A stretch of 64,000 nt of DNA from Channallabes apus (lineage: Eukaryota > Chordata > Actinopteri > Siluriformes > Clariidae). Each line of letters opens with the position of its first letter. Within the stretch, counting starts at the first letter, position 1. Shown piece after piece: positions 1 to 11,936 of the stretch. The translations under genes and the position numbers were made by a program. The notes beneath the pieces were generated by a model that was given only the letters and a program-made list of their open reading frames with translations, searched no databases and was not told the DNA's origin. The stretch covers positions 2,598,501 through 2,662,500 of the forward strand of contig CM060112.1 of the NCBI GenBank assembly GCA_030522415.1, in the 5' to 3' direction.

Positions 1-772
1 GATCTGTGTCAGGTCTCCGGTCTCGCTCTCTCTCCCTCTTTGACCATCTCCTCCATCCATCATGCTGAAATTGATCATTCCCCGATGCCAAGATGCCACA
101 AGTCCAATCAGCCGTTATATTTAACCCCCGGCCCACCGGCTGGACGCCGCTCCTGCAAATCACGGGCTGTATGGCTTCCTGATTGATGCTAGCTGAGGGC
201 TAAATGACCTGCTGCTCTTCAATCTGCTGACGTGTGGAGCTTCGAGCGGGAGGTGATTCTGTCTCTCAGTTGGAGACTTTCTCGAACGGTTTAACATCTG
301 ATTCAGCGATAAAAAGAGTTCTGCTGGTTGTGATGAAAAAATGATGAAAAAAGTAAAGGAAAAAAGCAAAACAGTGCAACTGCGAATCGTAACCGGCTCG
401 CTCATAAAATATGTCATAAAGAAATTAGCCACAGCAGTGAGCATTCGTTATGGTGTCATCACTGGCTTTTTATAAATTTCTCTTTTGGTTTGGAATTTAT
501 TACAGCACATTTCATATAAAGTGCTCAACACTAAATCATCACCGAGTCAGTTAAACTTCGGAGACATCAAACTGTCCGTTTAGGACACAGGACACTCTCT
601 CTCTCTCTCATCCTTTCTGACTGATATCTCCCAGGATTTGCATTTTTGCTGGTGTCCCTGTGACTCCTGGTAGCATGAAGCAGCAACTGCAGCCCAGTCA
701 GGTTGCACAGGTAGTCCAGGTACTCCGATATGTGTATGACATGTCCGTACATGAAGTACTGTAGAAAGAGGG
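1..772. other. No gene seen
   Basis: AT/GC-balanced non-coding sequence. The open frames here have no recognisable domain or splice context. Confidence 0.6.
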
Positions 773-1440
773 TTGGCTGTGTTTCCCGGGAAAGTCACGA
801 GAGGAGATATTAGGATACCAGATGTTACACCAGGAAAAGGCTGTAGAAGGGCAGCAACCCAGCATCAGGTCCACTATCTGTTCCTTTGTGCAGGGAGGAA
901 CAGGAGGAGCACTGCGAGAGTCCTACAAAATGACCTCCAACAGGCTAGTGGTGTGCATGTTTCTGACCAAAATGTCAGAAGGATTGATTGAGGGCTGGAC
1001 CTCCTCTAGTAGGACCTGTGCTCACAACCCCAGCACTGTGCAGCTTGATTGACTTTTGCGAGAGAACACCAGAACTGGCAGGTCCACTGTTCTCATCACA
1101 GGGCAGGTTCACACGAATCACATGTGACAGATGTGTGTAAGTCTGGAGACACCGTGGTGAACGTTATACTGCCTGCAACATCATCAAGCATGACAGGTTT
1201 GGTGGTGGGTCAGTGATGGTCATATCCTTCGAGGCATATCCTTGATGGTGTCGGCAGTTCCTGCATGATAAAGACATTGATCCATTCGATCATCTACGGG
1301 ACATTATGTAGTACATCAAGTACCCCGACAGACTGTCCAGGAGCTTAGAGATGCCCTGATGCAGGTCTGGGAGGAGATCCCCGAGTCATCAGCTCATCAG
1401 GAGCATGCCCAGAGATCGGGCTTTACACCAGTCAGGGCCT

Positions 1441-1445
<5 letters not shown>
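773..1445 (+). pseudogene. Decayed Tc1-like transposase
   Basis: Pieces in several frames: [23 protein letters not shown] (HTH), REHQNWQVHC-like region, HDRFGGGSVMV, FLHDKDID and RQTVQELRDALMQVWEEIP, in the order expected for a Tc1 transposase of the MVWGGIS type. The SPDLNPIE core is reduced to a short FDHLRDIM-like stretch. Multiple frameshifts and stops. Confidence 0.6.

Positions 1446-1495
<50 letters not shown>
1443..1495 (+). repeat. (CA)n microsatellite
   Basis: About 26 CA units following the Tc1 remnant. Confidence 0.97.
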
Positions 1496-1497
<2 letters not shown>

Positions 1498-1659
1498 ATT
1501 CACACACTACAGGCAATTTGGGAATGCAAATTAACCTAGATTAAAACCATAAATTAAGATAAAACTTTTTTTTAAGTTGTGTGGAGTTGGTGTGTTCTCC
1601 CTGCGCTTGGTGGATTTCATCCAACAGTCCAAAGACATGCAGAGTAGACTAACTGGCAT

Positions 1660-2072
1660 TCCCAAAATTTTTCTAGAAGAATCCACTAGTTGATTATCTC
1701 TTACGCTGCCCAGCCAAAACCCCTCCCACTCTAATATTTTGTTCGAGTGCCAGTTCATGTGTGAAAGTGATTCCTCACGCTGCCAGAGTCTCTCCTTCAC
1801 ACTCTGAGTCTGGAATACGGCCGGACCAGCAGAGAAGAGAAACTCCAGAGAGGTGATACATGATGGGTGCATCGCTTCAGGCGCTTCCCTTCTTACCCTG
1901 ACACGCCCATCGCTCTCGAAGAGGCTCAATCGGGACTCATCAGGTCACATGACCTTTTTCCATCATTCCAAAGTCCAGTCTTTATGATCCCCAGCAAACT
2001 GAAGCCTTTTTTTTGATGAGTCTCACTAACAAGTGGTTTTCTTATGGACACACAGCTGTTTAGTCTGCATCC

Positions 2073-2106
<34 letters not shown>

Positions 2107-2165
2107 GTTTTTACTGTTGATTTTTTACCATGCGACTTCACCAAGTGTTTAAGTGATCTCCCCAT
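1660..2165 (-). pseudogene. Decayed Tc1-like transposase, minus strand
   Basis: The minus strand carries SLLGIIKTGLWNDGKRSCDLMSPD, then SDGRVRVRREAPEAMHPSC, and further on QSVKERLWQREESLSHMNW. These are successive blocks of a fish Tc1-like family. The segment between MHPSC and FQTQS is shortened and a (GT)n tract sits in the N-terminal part. The region at 6950-7450 is a second copy of the same family. Confidence 0.55.
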
Positions 2166-2384
2166 TCATGTTGTTTTCCCCACCTCGTTTCTTCTACATG
2201 ATTGATGTTTTCTACACAGGTTTTGATAAAGTGTTGAATTGTTCTTAACCCGGTTCCAAGAATTTTAAATCACCTTAGTTGTTGTCTTTGCTTGATGCAG
2301 CCCAATAACATGACCATTGTGAAATGGACCCTATTTTCTTTTTGTGGGGGTGGTGGTAGTTTTCATTTAATAATAATAATGATA

Positions 2385-2827
2385 GAGCCTCCGAGTGGCG
2401 CAGTGGTAAAGTTCTCGCCCTATCATCCTGAGGTCACGAGTTCGATTCCCGGGTGATGTTGTAACCTCTCACAGCCGGTGGTCTAGAGACAGCTGATTGG
2501 CCGAGCTCTCTCAGAGGGGAGGAATGAGAGGTACTTAGTGCTCCCACATTAATCACGGCTCTACAGCCAATCAGGGGCGTCTGTGAGCTCACGCAAATGG
2601 AAGGAGCGGATAGCGTTGTCCTCCGAGTGTGTTACTCCGCCCCTAACAGTGCGTGAGCGAGCAGTTTGAGAAAAAATGCGGTCGGCTTGTGTCATGTGGG
2701 TCGGAGGAAACTTCGGCCCTCCCGCCTGAATGGTAGTAGTAGCCTTAATGTGGAGCCCCCTAGTGGCGGGGAGGAATTGGACACGACTAAATGAGGGAGA
2801 AAATCGGGAAAAAATCCAAAAAAATTA
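2385..2827 (+). mobile_element. tRNA-headed SINE with perfect 18-bp target duplication
   Basis: The head has a pol III A box (TGGCGCAGTGG) and B box (GAGTTCGATTCC) about 35 bp apart. A body of about 370 bp includes GCTGATTGGCCGAGCTCTCT, TGTTACTCCGCCCCTAAC and GAGGAATTGGACACGACTAA, with an A-rich tail. TTAATAATAATAATGATA flanks it on both sides (2367-2384 and 2828-2845), a clear target-site duplication. A second copy is at 19195-19627. Confidence 0.88.
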
Positions 2828-3406
2828 TTAATAATAATAATGATAATTAATTAATTCTCAGTAAAAGAAATCCCATAATACATATTACAAATTTAACAAA
2901 AATATATCTATAGAAAATCTGTAAAATGGAAGCAAAAATCGACTTATTCAATACCATATAAATAAATAATAAACCAACAATTAAAAAAAAACTATTTTCT
3001 TATTTCTTATTTTGGGTTTAAAATGATTAGAACATGATCTTACAGTTAATTTTTTTATTGTTGAATTACAGGTCTGTAGAAATGACCCCATAAACAAACA
3101 AACAAACAATAAAATGTTGGAATGTTTGTGAAATTATTGAGGATAGAAAATAACACCACGCTTTCTTCAGTAACAACAAAATATTTCTTTTTATTTCACA
3201 CAAATTTGCCAAGATGTATGAATAAAAAACAAAATGTCCAAATTGTAAATTTTTATTAAATAAAAGTTCTACATTTAAATATTGAGATGTTTTTACATTA
3301 ACAAGTATAATTTTATGAGTATTATGTTTTTTTAATTGAGTAGAAATTCAAAATAGTATGCATACTTCTCCTGACTTGTCATGTTTTTGTTTTTTCTTTC
3401 CACCCT

Positions 3407-3426
3407 CACACACACACACACACACA

Positions 3427-3457
<31 letters not shown>
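3407..3457 (+). repeat. (CA)n microsatellite with one GA interruption
   Basis: About 25 units with a single CAGACA break. Confidence 0.97.
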
Positions 3458-3458
<1 letters not shown>

Positions 3459-5710
3459 GAATGGTAATATTTTCTCAAGCTGATGACATTGAGATTATTA
3501 TAGCACACACGGGTGCAGTGAGAATGTACCGCTCGTCCTCTGGCACGTCTTTTCCCAGACGAGGCGTTGCCATAGCGATCAGTCTAAGGTGCGAAGCCAG
3601 AATTCCTCGTTTTTCTCAGTATAATTCAATTAGTTTATCTCTTTACCCTAATTAGCATCAGTAATGGAGCTTGTTTTTGGCCAGTTCATGATGAATCAGC
3701 TCAGAGCCTCGTGGTTCGAGTTCAGAGTTTGTAAACTTCATATTTTATATGCCATTAAAACACGCTATGCAGGTGTAGAGCGGAGTAGTCGGAAAAACAC
3801 CTGAAAGAAACGCTGAACATGATGCTACCACCACCCTGCTTCAGAGTAACAACGAGCGACGTATTGAGCTTCTGCAAAATAAAGTGCTGCCCTAAAAGTG
3901 TACAAAAGTTATCAGACACATGGAGGGCCTAAGACGAATATCTAACACGTATTTTTCCTATAAAATCGACCATCCGTAAATGATCTAAAAAGGACCAGAA
4001 ATTTCCAGACTGCAAAAACATTGGATCTGGCAACCCAGACCACTGTACTTGAGTGACAGTCACAGGACCACTTGGACGATCCTCAGGTCCTCAGTTCATC
4101 AGATTTAACCAGCGTCCTCATATGTGGACGGAGCGCAGACAGACAAATGATGAGAAACGGCCACTCGATACCTGGCGTATCAGCAGATTGTGTTTCTGTG
4201 GAGTGATGAGTTCGAGCCTCAGCATTTACAACTCGCTCGCTTACGTTAATAAGAGAGCAGAAAATGCCGGAATACGCCATCCGGGCTGGGCTCATGGGGG
4301 CGGAGCAGGAGGAGATCCCTCGGCCTTGGAGTGAGACTATTGATCAAGGAAGGTGTTTATACACAGAGCGGGACGATCTGGAGGAATAACAGGAGGGATT
4401 AAAGGGAATTCACCCTGATATCTGTCTTGTGTCTCTGTGTGATTGGAATCACTGGAGGAAAAGTGATGCTGAATTTTAAAATGTTGGATTTTCTTGTGTA
4501 CAATTTCTTTATCAGTTCTTCATTTAAAGTTAAATATCTATATAGTATGTAAGGGTGCCAGAGTTGCCAGTAGAGGGAGCTGGAGTCCAACCAGAGTGAG
4601 TGTGGAAGTACACTGCATGGAACCTGAGGTATCTCCTGCTGCTCCATCATCTCTCCGCAGTCCTCCACTCATCAGGAAGCGCTAGACCTTCACATTCTGT
4701 AGGCTTTAAAACCATAAAAATAAATACAAATAATTACCTCTATAAGGCGTCAGATACTCAACCTTACAGAATGTCATTTCTGTCTAGTAATAAGTTAGAC
4801 AGAGAGTTCTGCTGTACAGAAACACACACGTACACGGACGTGGACATCAACCTCTAATAATAATCATAATAATAATAATACTACTAATAATAATAATATC
4901 ACTGATTACATTAAAGATCATCAGATTATTATTATGTTTAACCTTTTAACTTTTTCTACAAACCCTTTAACTCTTAATGACGTGTACTAACGCTAGTTTT
5001 TATCATTTCTGTTGCCTACAACTGAAAAATGTTTGTAGTCTGATTTAAATCTGCACGCGTCTCATATTCACATCTGTGTCTGATGTCTGTTTGTGTCCGA
5101 ATCTGTTTCGGATTAACACTCATTATCTGTTTATTATGAATAATGAATCTCCAGTCTGTCACATCCCCTCGGTTCATCTCCTCCTGACGCTCCCACGCTG
5201 CAGCAGCACACGCGAGGTGCTTCCTGGTACAGCAGCGTGTGGAATCTGATTCAGTGAAGTTGAAGGTTAAAGGGAGGTTCAGCAGACGTCCTTCAGCCCT
5301 GGACAGATCAGGAACGAGCTCAGAAATGTGAAACATGTCCCCCGTTGCCTGGAGACAGCTGTGAGACAGAGTCAGTGTTGATGTGTGTGTGTGTGTGTCT
5401 GTGTGTGTGAGCTGTTCCCTCGCTGTACACAGCAGCTCTAATGCAGGCTGATGGTGCTTTAATATAACCTTTCAACCTTCAACTAATTCAATAAATAAAT
5501 AAAAAAACGAGTGGCCTGTAAAAGGCAAGACTCTCCTCCTCTCCACTAGTGTCCGCTTTCTGTCCTGAAAACTTTAGCATGATAAAAAAAACCAAGGGAC
5601 GAAGGTCAAGGTGTTACAGCAACATGACAGGTGGTGTTCAGGACCATCAAAAAAACAGGAGTTGATGAAGTATTTTCAGGAAACGAGTTTGGAGGCTTTG
5701 TTCATTTTGG

Positions 5711-5715
<5 letters not shown>

Positions 5716-5799
<84 letters not shown>
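5716..5799 (+). repeat. (CA)n microsatellite, 42 units
   Basis: Pure CA run. The His-Thr and Cys-Val reading frames over it are artefacts. Confidence 0.98.
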
Positions 5800-5801
<2 letters not shown>

Positions 5802-6939
5802 TGATTAATTCAGTGGAGCTGAAAGTCCTGATAAGTCTTTTCACTTGTCTCTGTGTGTGACATCACTCATGGATTGAGCAACACTCAGTACAGTGGGAAA
5901 GACCGAGAAGCTCAGCGCAGATCTGACAACAAGGACGGTAGATTTACACACATTAGAAACATCTCGTAGGTGGAGCCGCCTTGCCAAGATCTTGAAGATC
6001 TGTCAACCTCAGGTGAGCGGAAACTGACTTAGATTGTCAGGAACGACAGAGGAACCACCGAAGCACGATGTACAATCAAGTCATCACCAAGGAAAGAAAC
6101 TTCTGTTCCAAAATCCACACCTTTATGTACATGTTCCAGTAACGATTGCAGCTATCAAAATGGACAAAAATTAGCCTTCTGGAGGAAACTGGAGGTCCAC
6201 CAGGTGGTGGTGATGGTGGTGATGGTGGTGATGGTGTTGGTGATGGTGTGACAGTCTGGAGCTGTTCTGCTGCCAGTGCACAAAGTGATGGAATCATGAA
6301 GGCCTCAGCGTTCTTCTGCAGAATCTTAAATCATCTAAAATGTTATAATCTTTTGAAGTATTTAACAGTCGGGTCCCAGCAGGAAACCAAATAATTAAAT
6401 CAAACAATTGAACTGATTCTGCCAAAACAACTGCAGTCAAATATACAAAAGTGTCCACTGAAGCTGAAACTTGTCAAGGGACATTGAACCACATACCAGG
6501 TGTGTCGTGTGTATAGTTTTGACACAAAGTCAATTAAAAATCACTCCAATTCCTATTGAAGATTAAAGTGTGTTGTACAATCGTTCTGCAAGATAAAAAA
6601 AGGACGAGTTCAAAGGAATTCATCACGAACCCAATCCTGCCGCAACAACATCCAGCTTCGTGATGAGTGTGTGTGTAGGAATCCGACCGCGACCGTAAGA
6701 CGTTCAACTAACAGCATTTTACACCGATGTCGCTGATTGTGTGACCCCTGACCTCTGACTCACAGCGACATCAAAAATGTATTTATGTAAAATATTCAGT
6801 CAGCGAGAGAGAGGAGGTGATTAACGCAAACCCAAGCGACTCGCTCAGCTCGTAGGAGAAGTTCTGAGACAAAATCCTGAATTATAACAACTTGCTACAA
6901 TAATATAATGCGATAATAAAAGACAACAAAGACAGAATT

Positions 6940-7450
6940 AATTGGAAAAGAGCTGCAGGTTAATTACTGTGGCTGGCTCAGGAGATTCGAAAATGACTGG
7001 AATTGTGCCAAGAACCTTCACCACATTATCAAAAACTCGCAGGACCGGGACTAAACAGCTGTGTGTCCATAATAAAACCACACTCATGGTTTTATTGAGA
7101 CTCATCAAAAAAGGCCTTAGTGTTCTAGGAATCATAAAGCCTGGACTTTAGAGTGATGGAGAAAGGTCATGTGACCTGATGAGTCCAGACTGATCCTATT
7201 CCAGAGTGATGGGCGATGCACCATCATGTATAGTGTCCTCTGGAGACAGTGTTATGACCTGGGGTTGATCAGTTACTCAGGTCGAGACTCAGCAACGTTA
7301 TGGGGCAATAAACTGAAGTCAGCTGACCACCTGAATGTACTGAACCACCAGGTTATCACATCATATTCCAATCTCAGAGTGTGAGAGAGCGGCTCTGGTG
7401 GAACTCGAGGAATCATTTACACACGTGAACTGGACAAAGCTAAAGGTGAC
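6940..7450 (+). pseudogene. Decayed Tc1-like transposase, same family as at 1.7-2.2 kb
   Basis: Encodes RTFTTLSKTRRTGTKQLCVH...RLIKKGLSVLGIIKPGL, then SDGERSCDLMSPD, MGDAPSCIVSSGDSVMTWG, and a region derived from the SATLWGNK.KSADYLNVLN block. It shares the LGIIK and CDLMSPD blocks with the minus-strand remnant at 1.66-2.17 kb. In-frame stops throughout. Confidence 0.55.
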
Positions 7451-8849
7451 TGAAGGAAATCTTAATTGTTATTGTCTAATACTAATAATAACAATAATAA
7501 AAATAGTAATAATAATAACAATACATGCAGATTATGTTGTTAAGAAGCAGAATCCATAGGAGACTCCTGTGTCCAGAAGGAAAGATGAAAAGAAGGACGG
7601 TGTCTTTAAATGAACCCCAGCGAGCGTTCTATAAGCTATTATTAGAAGCTTCGTTTTTGGATTTGAGTTTACACAGCATAAAATCTCACTGAGCGCTGGT
7701 CATAAATCATCCGCTGCTCTAGAGGGTGGAAGATTAACTGGTACATGTGCAGATGAACAAATGAAGAGGAGGTTAATATGGCATAAAGAAGTAAATTAGG
7801 TGTGTGAGAGTAGTCCTGGGTTCTCTAGTGGAACTGTGTGTGTATGCCGTGTGGGAGTTCACTTCTTCCGCACTGATCTGCAAAAGAAAAGAGAGTCTGA
7901 GTGAGAGGGAAGGAGATACAGCAGAAAAAGGGAAAAAAAGAAAGAGAAGTTGGCGAGAGGGAGAGCAGATGACTGTGAGTGGGAGTCTGAAGTTCTGTAT
8001 TAGCACGGAAATCTAGCCATAGTGCTAACACACGTAGCGAGGATGTGACAGTGCCGAGATCAGTGCTCTGGCTGAAGTCTCGCTCATGTTAATTATCTCA
8101 CAGGGGTCGAATCTGCACCTCCATGTGGAGAGGCGTAATTAATCAGGACGTTGAAGAGAAGCCAGGCCTGGACCACAAACAGCGGCCTTCAAAGGAGCTC
8201 TTCTTCAGACCAGTGTTCAGATCTGGGTCATCTCTGCTGTTTAACACTGTAAAATAATAATAATCATAATCATAACCCTTTGCACTCACCCTCTTCTAAT
8301 GTAGTGTTGATCACATGACTTTAATCATTTCTTTTGCCATAGTTTGAACTAAATCGTGTGGGTTTAATTGTAAGGAACCTCTCATTTACTCCTGAGTCGT
8401 TATCATTTATTTAACATTTACAAATAATTTCAGAGTCTCTGATCTTCACCAAATAAACGATTAACCGAGTTCAGGGCCTCATTTCTATAGCCAGGAAGTC
8501 ACGCTGTTCTGCTTAAGAGCTCCTAAACACGTTTTAAAAAAAAGGAAACCTGCATTAGTTTGAGTTTCTAGGGGTGCCAAAATTTATGCAATGTGATTTG
8601 GTGAATATACATACTGTACATATAAAGATTATTACTGTCCAGAGCTTAAAATTAAATGATAGATTTAATTCAGATTACATAATGGTAATTTTACATAACA
8701 ATATTTCATTCATCTTTATCAAGAGTGTCAATGATTCTGCAGCTGAAGCTACGACTGATGGTTAATGAATTTAATTGCTATTCTTTTATTCTGTGTAAAA
8801 GCATTCTGTTCATGCATTCAACTAAAATACAATAAATAATAGTAAATCT
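7451..8849. other. No gene seen
   Basis: Non-coding DNA with a (TAA)n-like patch at 7480-7525. Frames at 7773-8031 are compositional. Confidence 0.6.
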
Positions 8850-9410
8850 AAAAAAAACAGAGGACATGAACAAGCAAATAAGTTCTCTCAAATACAGTAA
8901 CTGCAATTATATTTTATGCACTAACTCAAATAAATTAACTCAGATACACTAACTTAAATGATCTTAAATACACCAGCTCAAAGACACTAGACTGACTTAA
9001 GTTTGCTCAAATACTCCAATTCGACTCCATAATCTAATACAGGTTAATACATATAATATATAATACTTGTACAGTACATACACTTTAATGCTTTAATTTA
9101 AACACAAACCAAAATATTAAATCAAATACACTAACACCAATAAGCTCTCTTCACGTAACTCTGAATGCGTTCTAATACAGATGTAGACCGAGTTCAACTG
9201 AACAACTCAAAGTGATTTAAATAGACGTCACAGACAGGAACTCAAATTAACCAACAGAAGTAAAAATTTACTTATATAAATATATTAACTCATAAACAAA
9301 CACAAGGAGGAGATTAGATTAACTCAAGGTTAGATACATTAACTCAAAGAGACTAAATTACAATGAACCTAAATCAACAAGCTCAAACATTTTAACTCAA
9401 ATAGTCATTT
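8850..9410 (+). repeat. Degenerate short-unit repeat, ACTCAAATACACTA-like
   Basis: Recurring ACTCAAAT, TACACTAAC and TTAACTCAAA phrases about every 13-16 bp, AT-rich and strongly diverged. It ends shortly before the LINE at 9.5 kb. Confidence 0.55.
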
Positions 9411-9507
9411 TAACAGAGCCTCTGCGTAATTCATATAGATTTGTTCTAATCTAACGGTCTAATCGAAGAACTGTATACAAAGATCAGTGAACTGTAAAAT
9501 ACACACC

Positions 9508-11680
9508 CGGATGGACTGTTTATTGTTGCTGGAGATTTCAACCATGCAAATCTCAAGTCAGTGCATCCTAGATTCCATCAATATGTAGACTTTGCAACGA
9601 GAGGGGATAACACGCTGGATCTTGTTTACACAAACATCCCCGGCGCATATCGGACAGAGCCCCGACCCCACCTCGGCTACTCAGACCACATCTCTGTTAT
9701 GCTAATTCCAGCATACAGACCACTCGTCAGGCGGTCAAATCCGGTTCTGAAGCAGGTGAAAACCTGGCCAGCAGGAGCCATCTCTGCTCTTCAGGACTGT
9801 TTCGAGAGCACTGACTGGAACATGTTTAGGGAGGCTGCAACGTACGGTGACTTCACTGACTTGGAGGAGTACACGTCATCAGTGACCAGCTACATCAACA
9901 AGTGCACCGATGACGTCACTGTCTCCAAGAGCATCATGTCACGACCCAACCAGAAACCGTGGATTACTGCGGAAGTGCGTGCACTTCTGAGGACCCGAGA
10001 CTCTGCCTTCAAAGCAGGAGACAAGGTGGTGCTTAGAAGAGCAAGGGCCGAACTTTCTCGGGCCATCAGAGAGGCGAAGCGCGCACATGCCCAGAGAATC
10101 CACAACCACTTCACGGACAGTGGCGACACACGGCGCATGTGGCATGGCTTACAAGCCATCACGAACTACAGGACGACATCACCTGCCTGTGACGGTGACG
10201 GCTCCCTCCCAGATGCGCTGAACAACTTCTACGCTCGGTTCGACAGGTAGAACGACGTGGCGGCGAGGAAGACCACCCCTCCTCCGAACGACCAGGTGCT
10301 GTGTCTCACTACAGCTGATGTGGGGAAAACTCTACGCAGAGTCAACCCACGTAAAGCTGCTGGACCACACAACATCCCAGGCAGAGTGCTCAGAGAATGT
10401 GCTGAACAGCTGGCAGATCTTCTCACCGACATCTTCAACATCTCTCGTTCCCACGTGCTTCAAGGCCACCACCATCATCCCCGTGCCCAAGAAGTCTACT
10501 GTGTCCTGTCTCAATGACTACCGTCCTGTTGCACTTACACCCACCATCATGAAGTGCTTCGAGCAGCTCGTCATGAGACACATCAAGACCCTGCTGCCCC
10601 CCTCACTGGATCCGTCCTAACCGCTCAACGGACGACGCCATCTCCACTACACTCCATCTTGCCCTCCCACATTTGGACAAGAAGGACACATACGTTCGAA
10701 TGCTGTACAGTACATAGATTTCAGCTCAGCATTCAACACTATCATCCCCCAACAACTGATCGGGAAGCTGAGCCAGTTGGGCCTAAACACCTGCCTCTGC
10801 AACTGGATCCTGGACTTTCTGACCGGAAGGCCTCAGTCAGTACGGATCGGGAACTTCACCTCCAGCACCACCACACTGAACACTGGGGCCCCACAAGGAT
10901 GTGTGCTCAGTCCCCTGCGGTTCACACTGCTGACTCACGACTGTGTAGCAACACACAGTTCGAATCACATCATTAAGTTCGCTGATGGCACGACTGTGGC
11001 TCATGTGACTCATTAGCAAGAACGACGAGTCAGCGTACAGAGAGGAAGTGCAGAGGCTAACGGACTGGTGTAAAGACAACAACCTGTCTCTGAATGTTGA
11101 CAAGACAAAGGAGATGGTTGTTGACTTTAGGAGGACACGAGGCGACCATTCTCCGCTGAGCATCGACGGCTCCTCTGTGGAGATCATCGACATCACCAAA
11201 TTCCTGGGCCGTCCACCTGGAGACGGACCTCAGCTGGTCCCTCAACACCAGCTCCCTACACAAGAAAGCCCAACAGCGTCTCTTCTTTCTGAGAAGACTG
11301 ATAAAGGCCCAGCTTCCACCACCGATCCTGACCACCTTCTATAGAGGAACTATCGAGAGCATCCTGAGCGGCTGCATCACTGTCTGGTTTGGGAATTGTG
11401 CCATGTCGGACCGCAAGACCCTACAGCGGATAGTGAGGACAGCGGAGAAGATCATCGGGGTCTCTCTCCCCTCTATTGAAGACATTTACACCACACGCTG
11501 CGTCCGCAAAGCCACAAGCATTGTGGCTGATCAGACACACCCCTCTCACACACTCTTCACACTCCTGCCATCTGGAAAAAGGTACCGAAGCATTCGGGCC
11601 TCACACACTCAGCTTAACTCAACTACCTCAAAATATTGGTACTGGACTGACAAATCAACACAAGCGCAGACACACTGACC
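9508..11680 (+). pseudogene. L2-type LINE ORF2 remnant (endonuclease/reverse transcriptase)
   Basis: Endonuclease end with YSDHISV at 9505-9720, a linker with [15 protein letters not shown], a TAG at 10248, then RT blocks [79 protein letters not shown], and the catalytic box, which reads FADG instead of FADD. It ends with RIVRTAEKIIGVSLPSIEDIYTTRC and LLPSGKRYRSIR. At least four frameshifts (e.g. near 10455, 10620, 10975, 11210) break it. The loss of one catalytic Asp and the frameshifts show it is inactive. Confidence 0.93.
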
Positions 11681-11936
11681 TACACTACCAAACTATCGTA
11701 CACACCAACCTGTAAATGCTTCACTGTTTATCTCTTTTGCACAATAATCATTACTGGATTACTTTTTGCACTAATTCCTCAATTCTTGCTGCTGATGTTT
11801 ACAGTTTCTCACGACCTCAACACCATATTATTCTGTTATGTTATGTCGTGTTCGCTGCACTGTCACTTTGTTGTTGCTCTTGTTTGCACATGTCTTACTT
11901 AGCTAGTTAGTTATTATAAATTTATGTTGTAATGTA

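Larger units (their letters stand above)
2846..6900. other. Non-coding, scattered repeats
   Basis: AT-rich DNA with two CA tracts and a GGTGAT-rich stretch at 6195-6248. 4030-4390 and 5870-6120 faintly resemble decayed transposon sequence, but no motif is secure. No host exon recognised. Confidence 0.5.

Noticed and set aside
2390..2460. A functional tRNA gene
   Set aside because: The A and B boxes belong to a SINE head: a long non-tRNA body follows and target duplications enclose the whole unit.
3461..3655. 64-codon plus-strand frame
   Set aside because: No recognisable domain, no splice or promoter context, short enough to occur by chance.
4030..4395. Tc1-like remnant
   Set aside because: A FLWSDEFEP-like phrase is suggestive, but no second motif supports it.
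5611..5844. Open frames with long His-Thr or Cys-Val runs
   Set aside because: Microsatellite translation with no family resemblance.
5870..6120. Transposase N-terminal remnant
   Set aside because: Weak resemblance to an HTH region only; not enough to name it.
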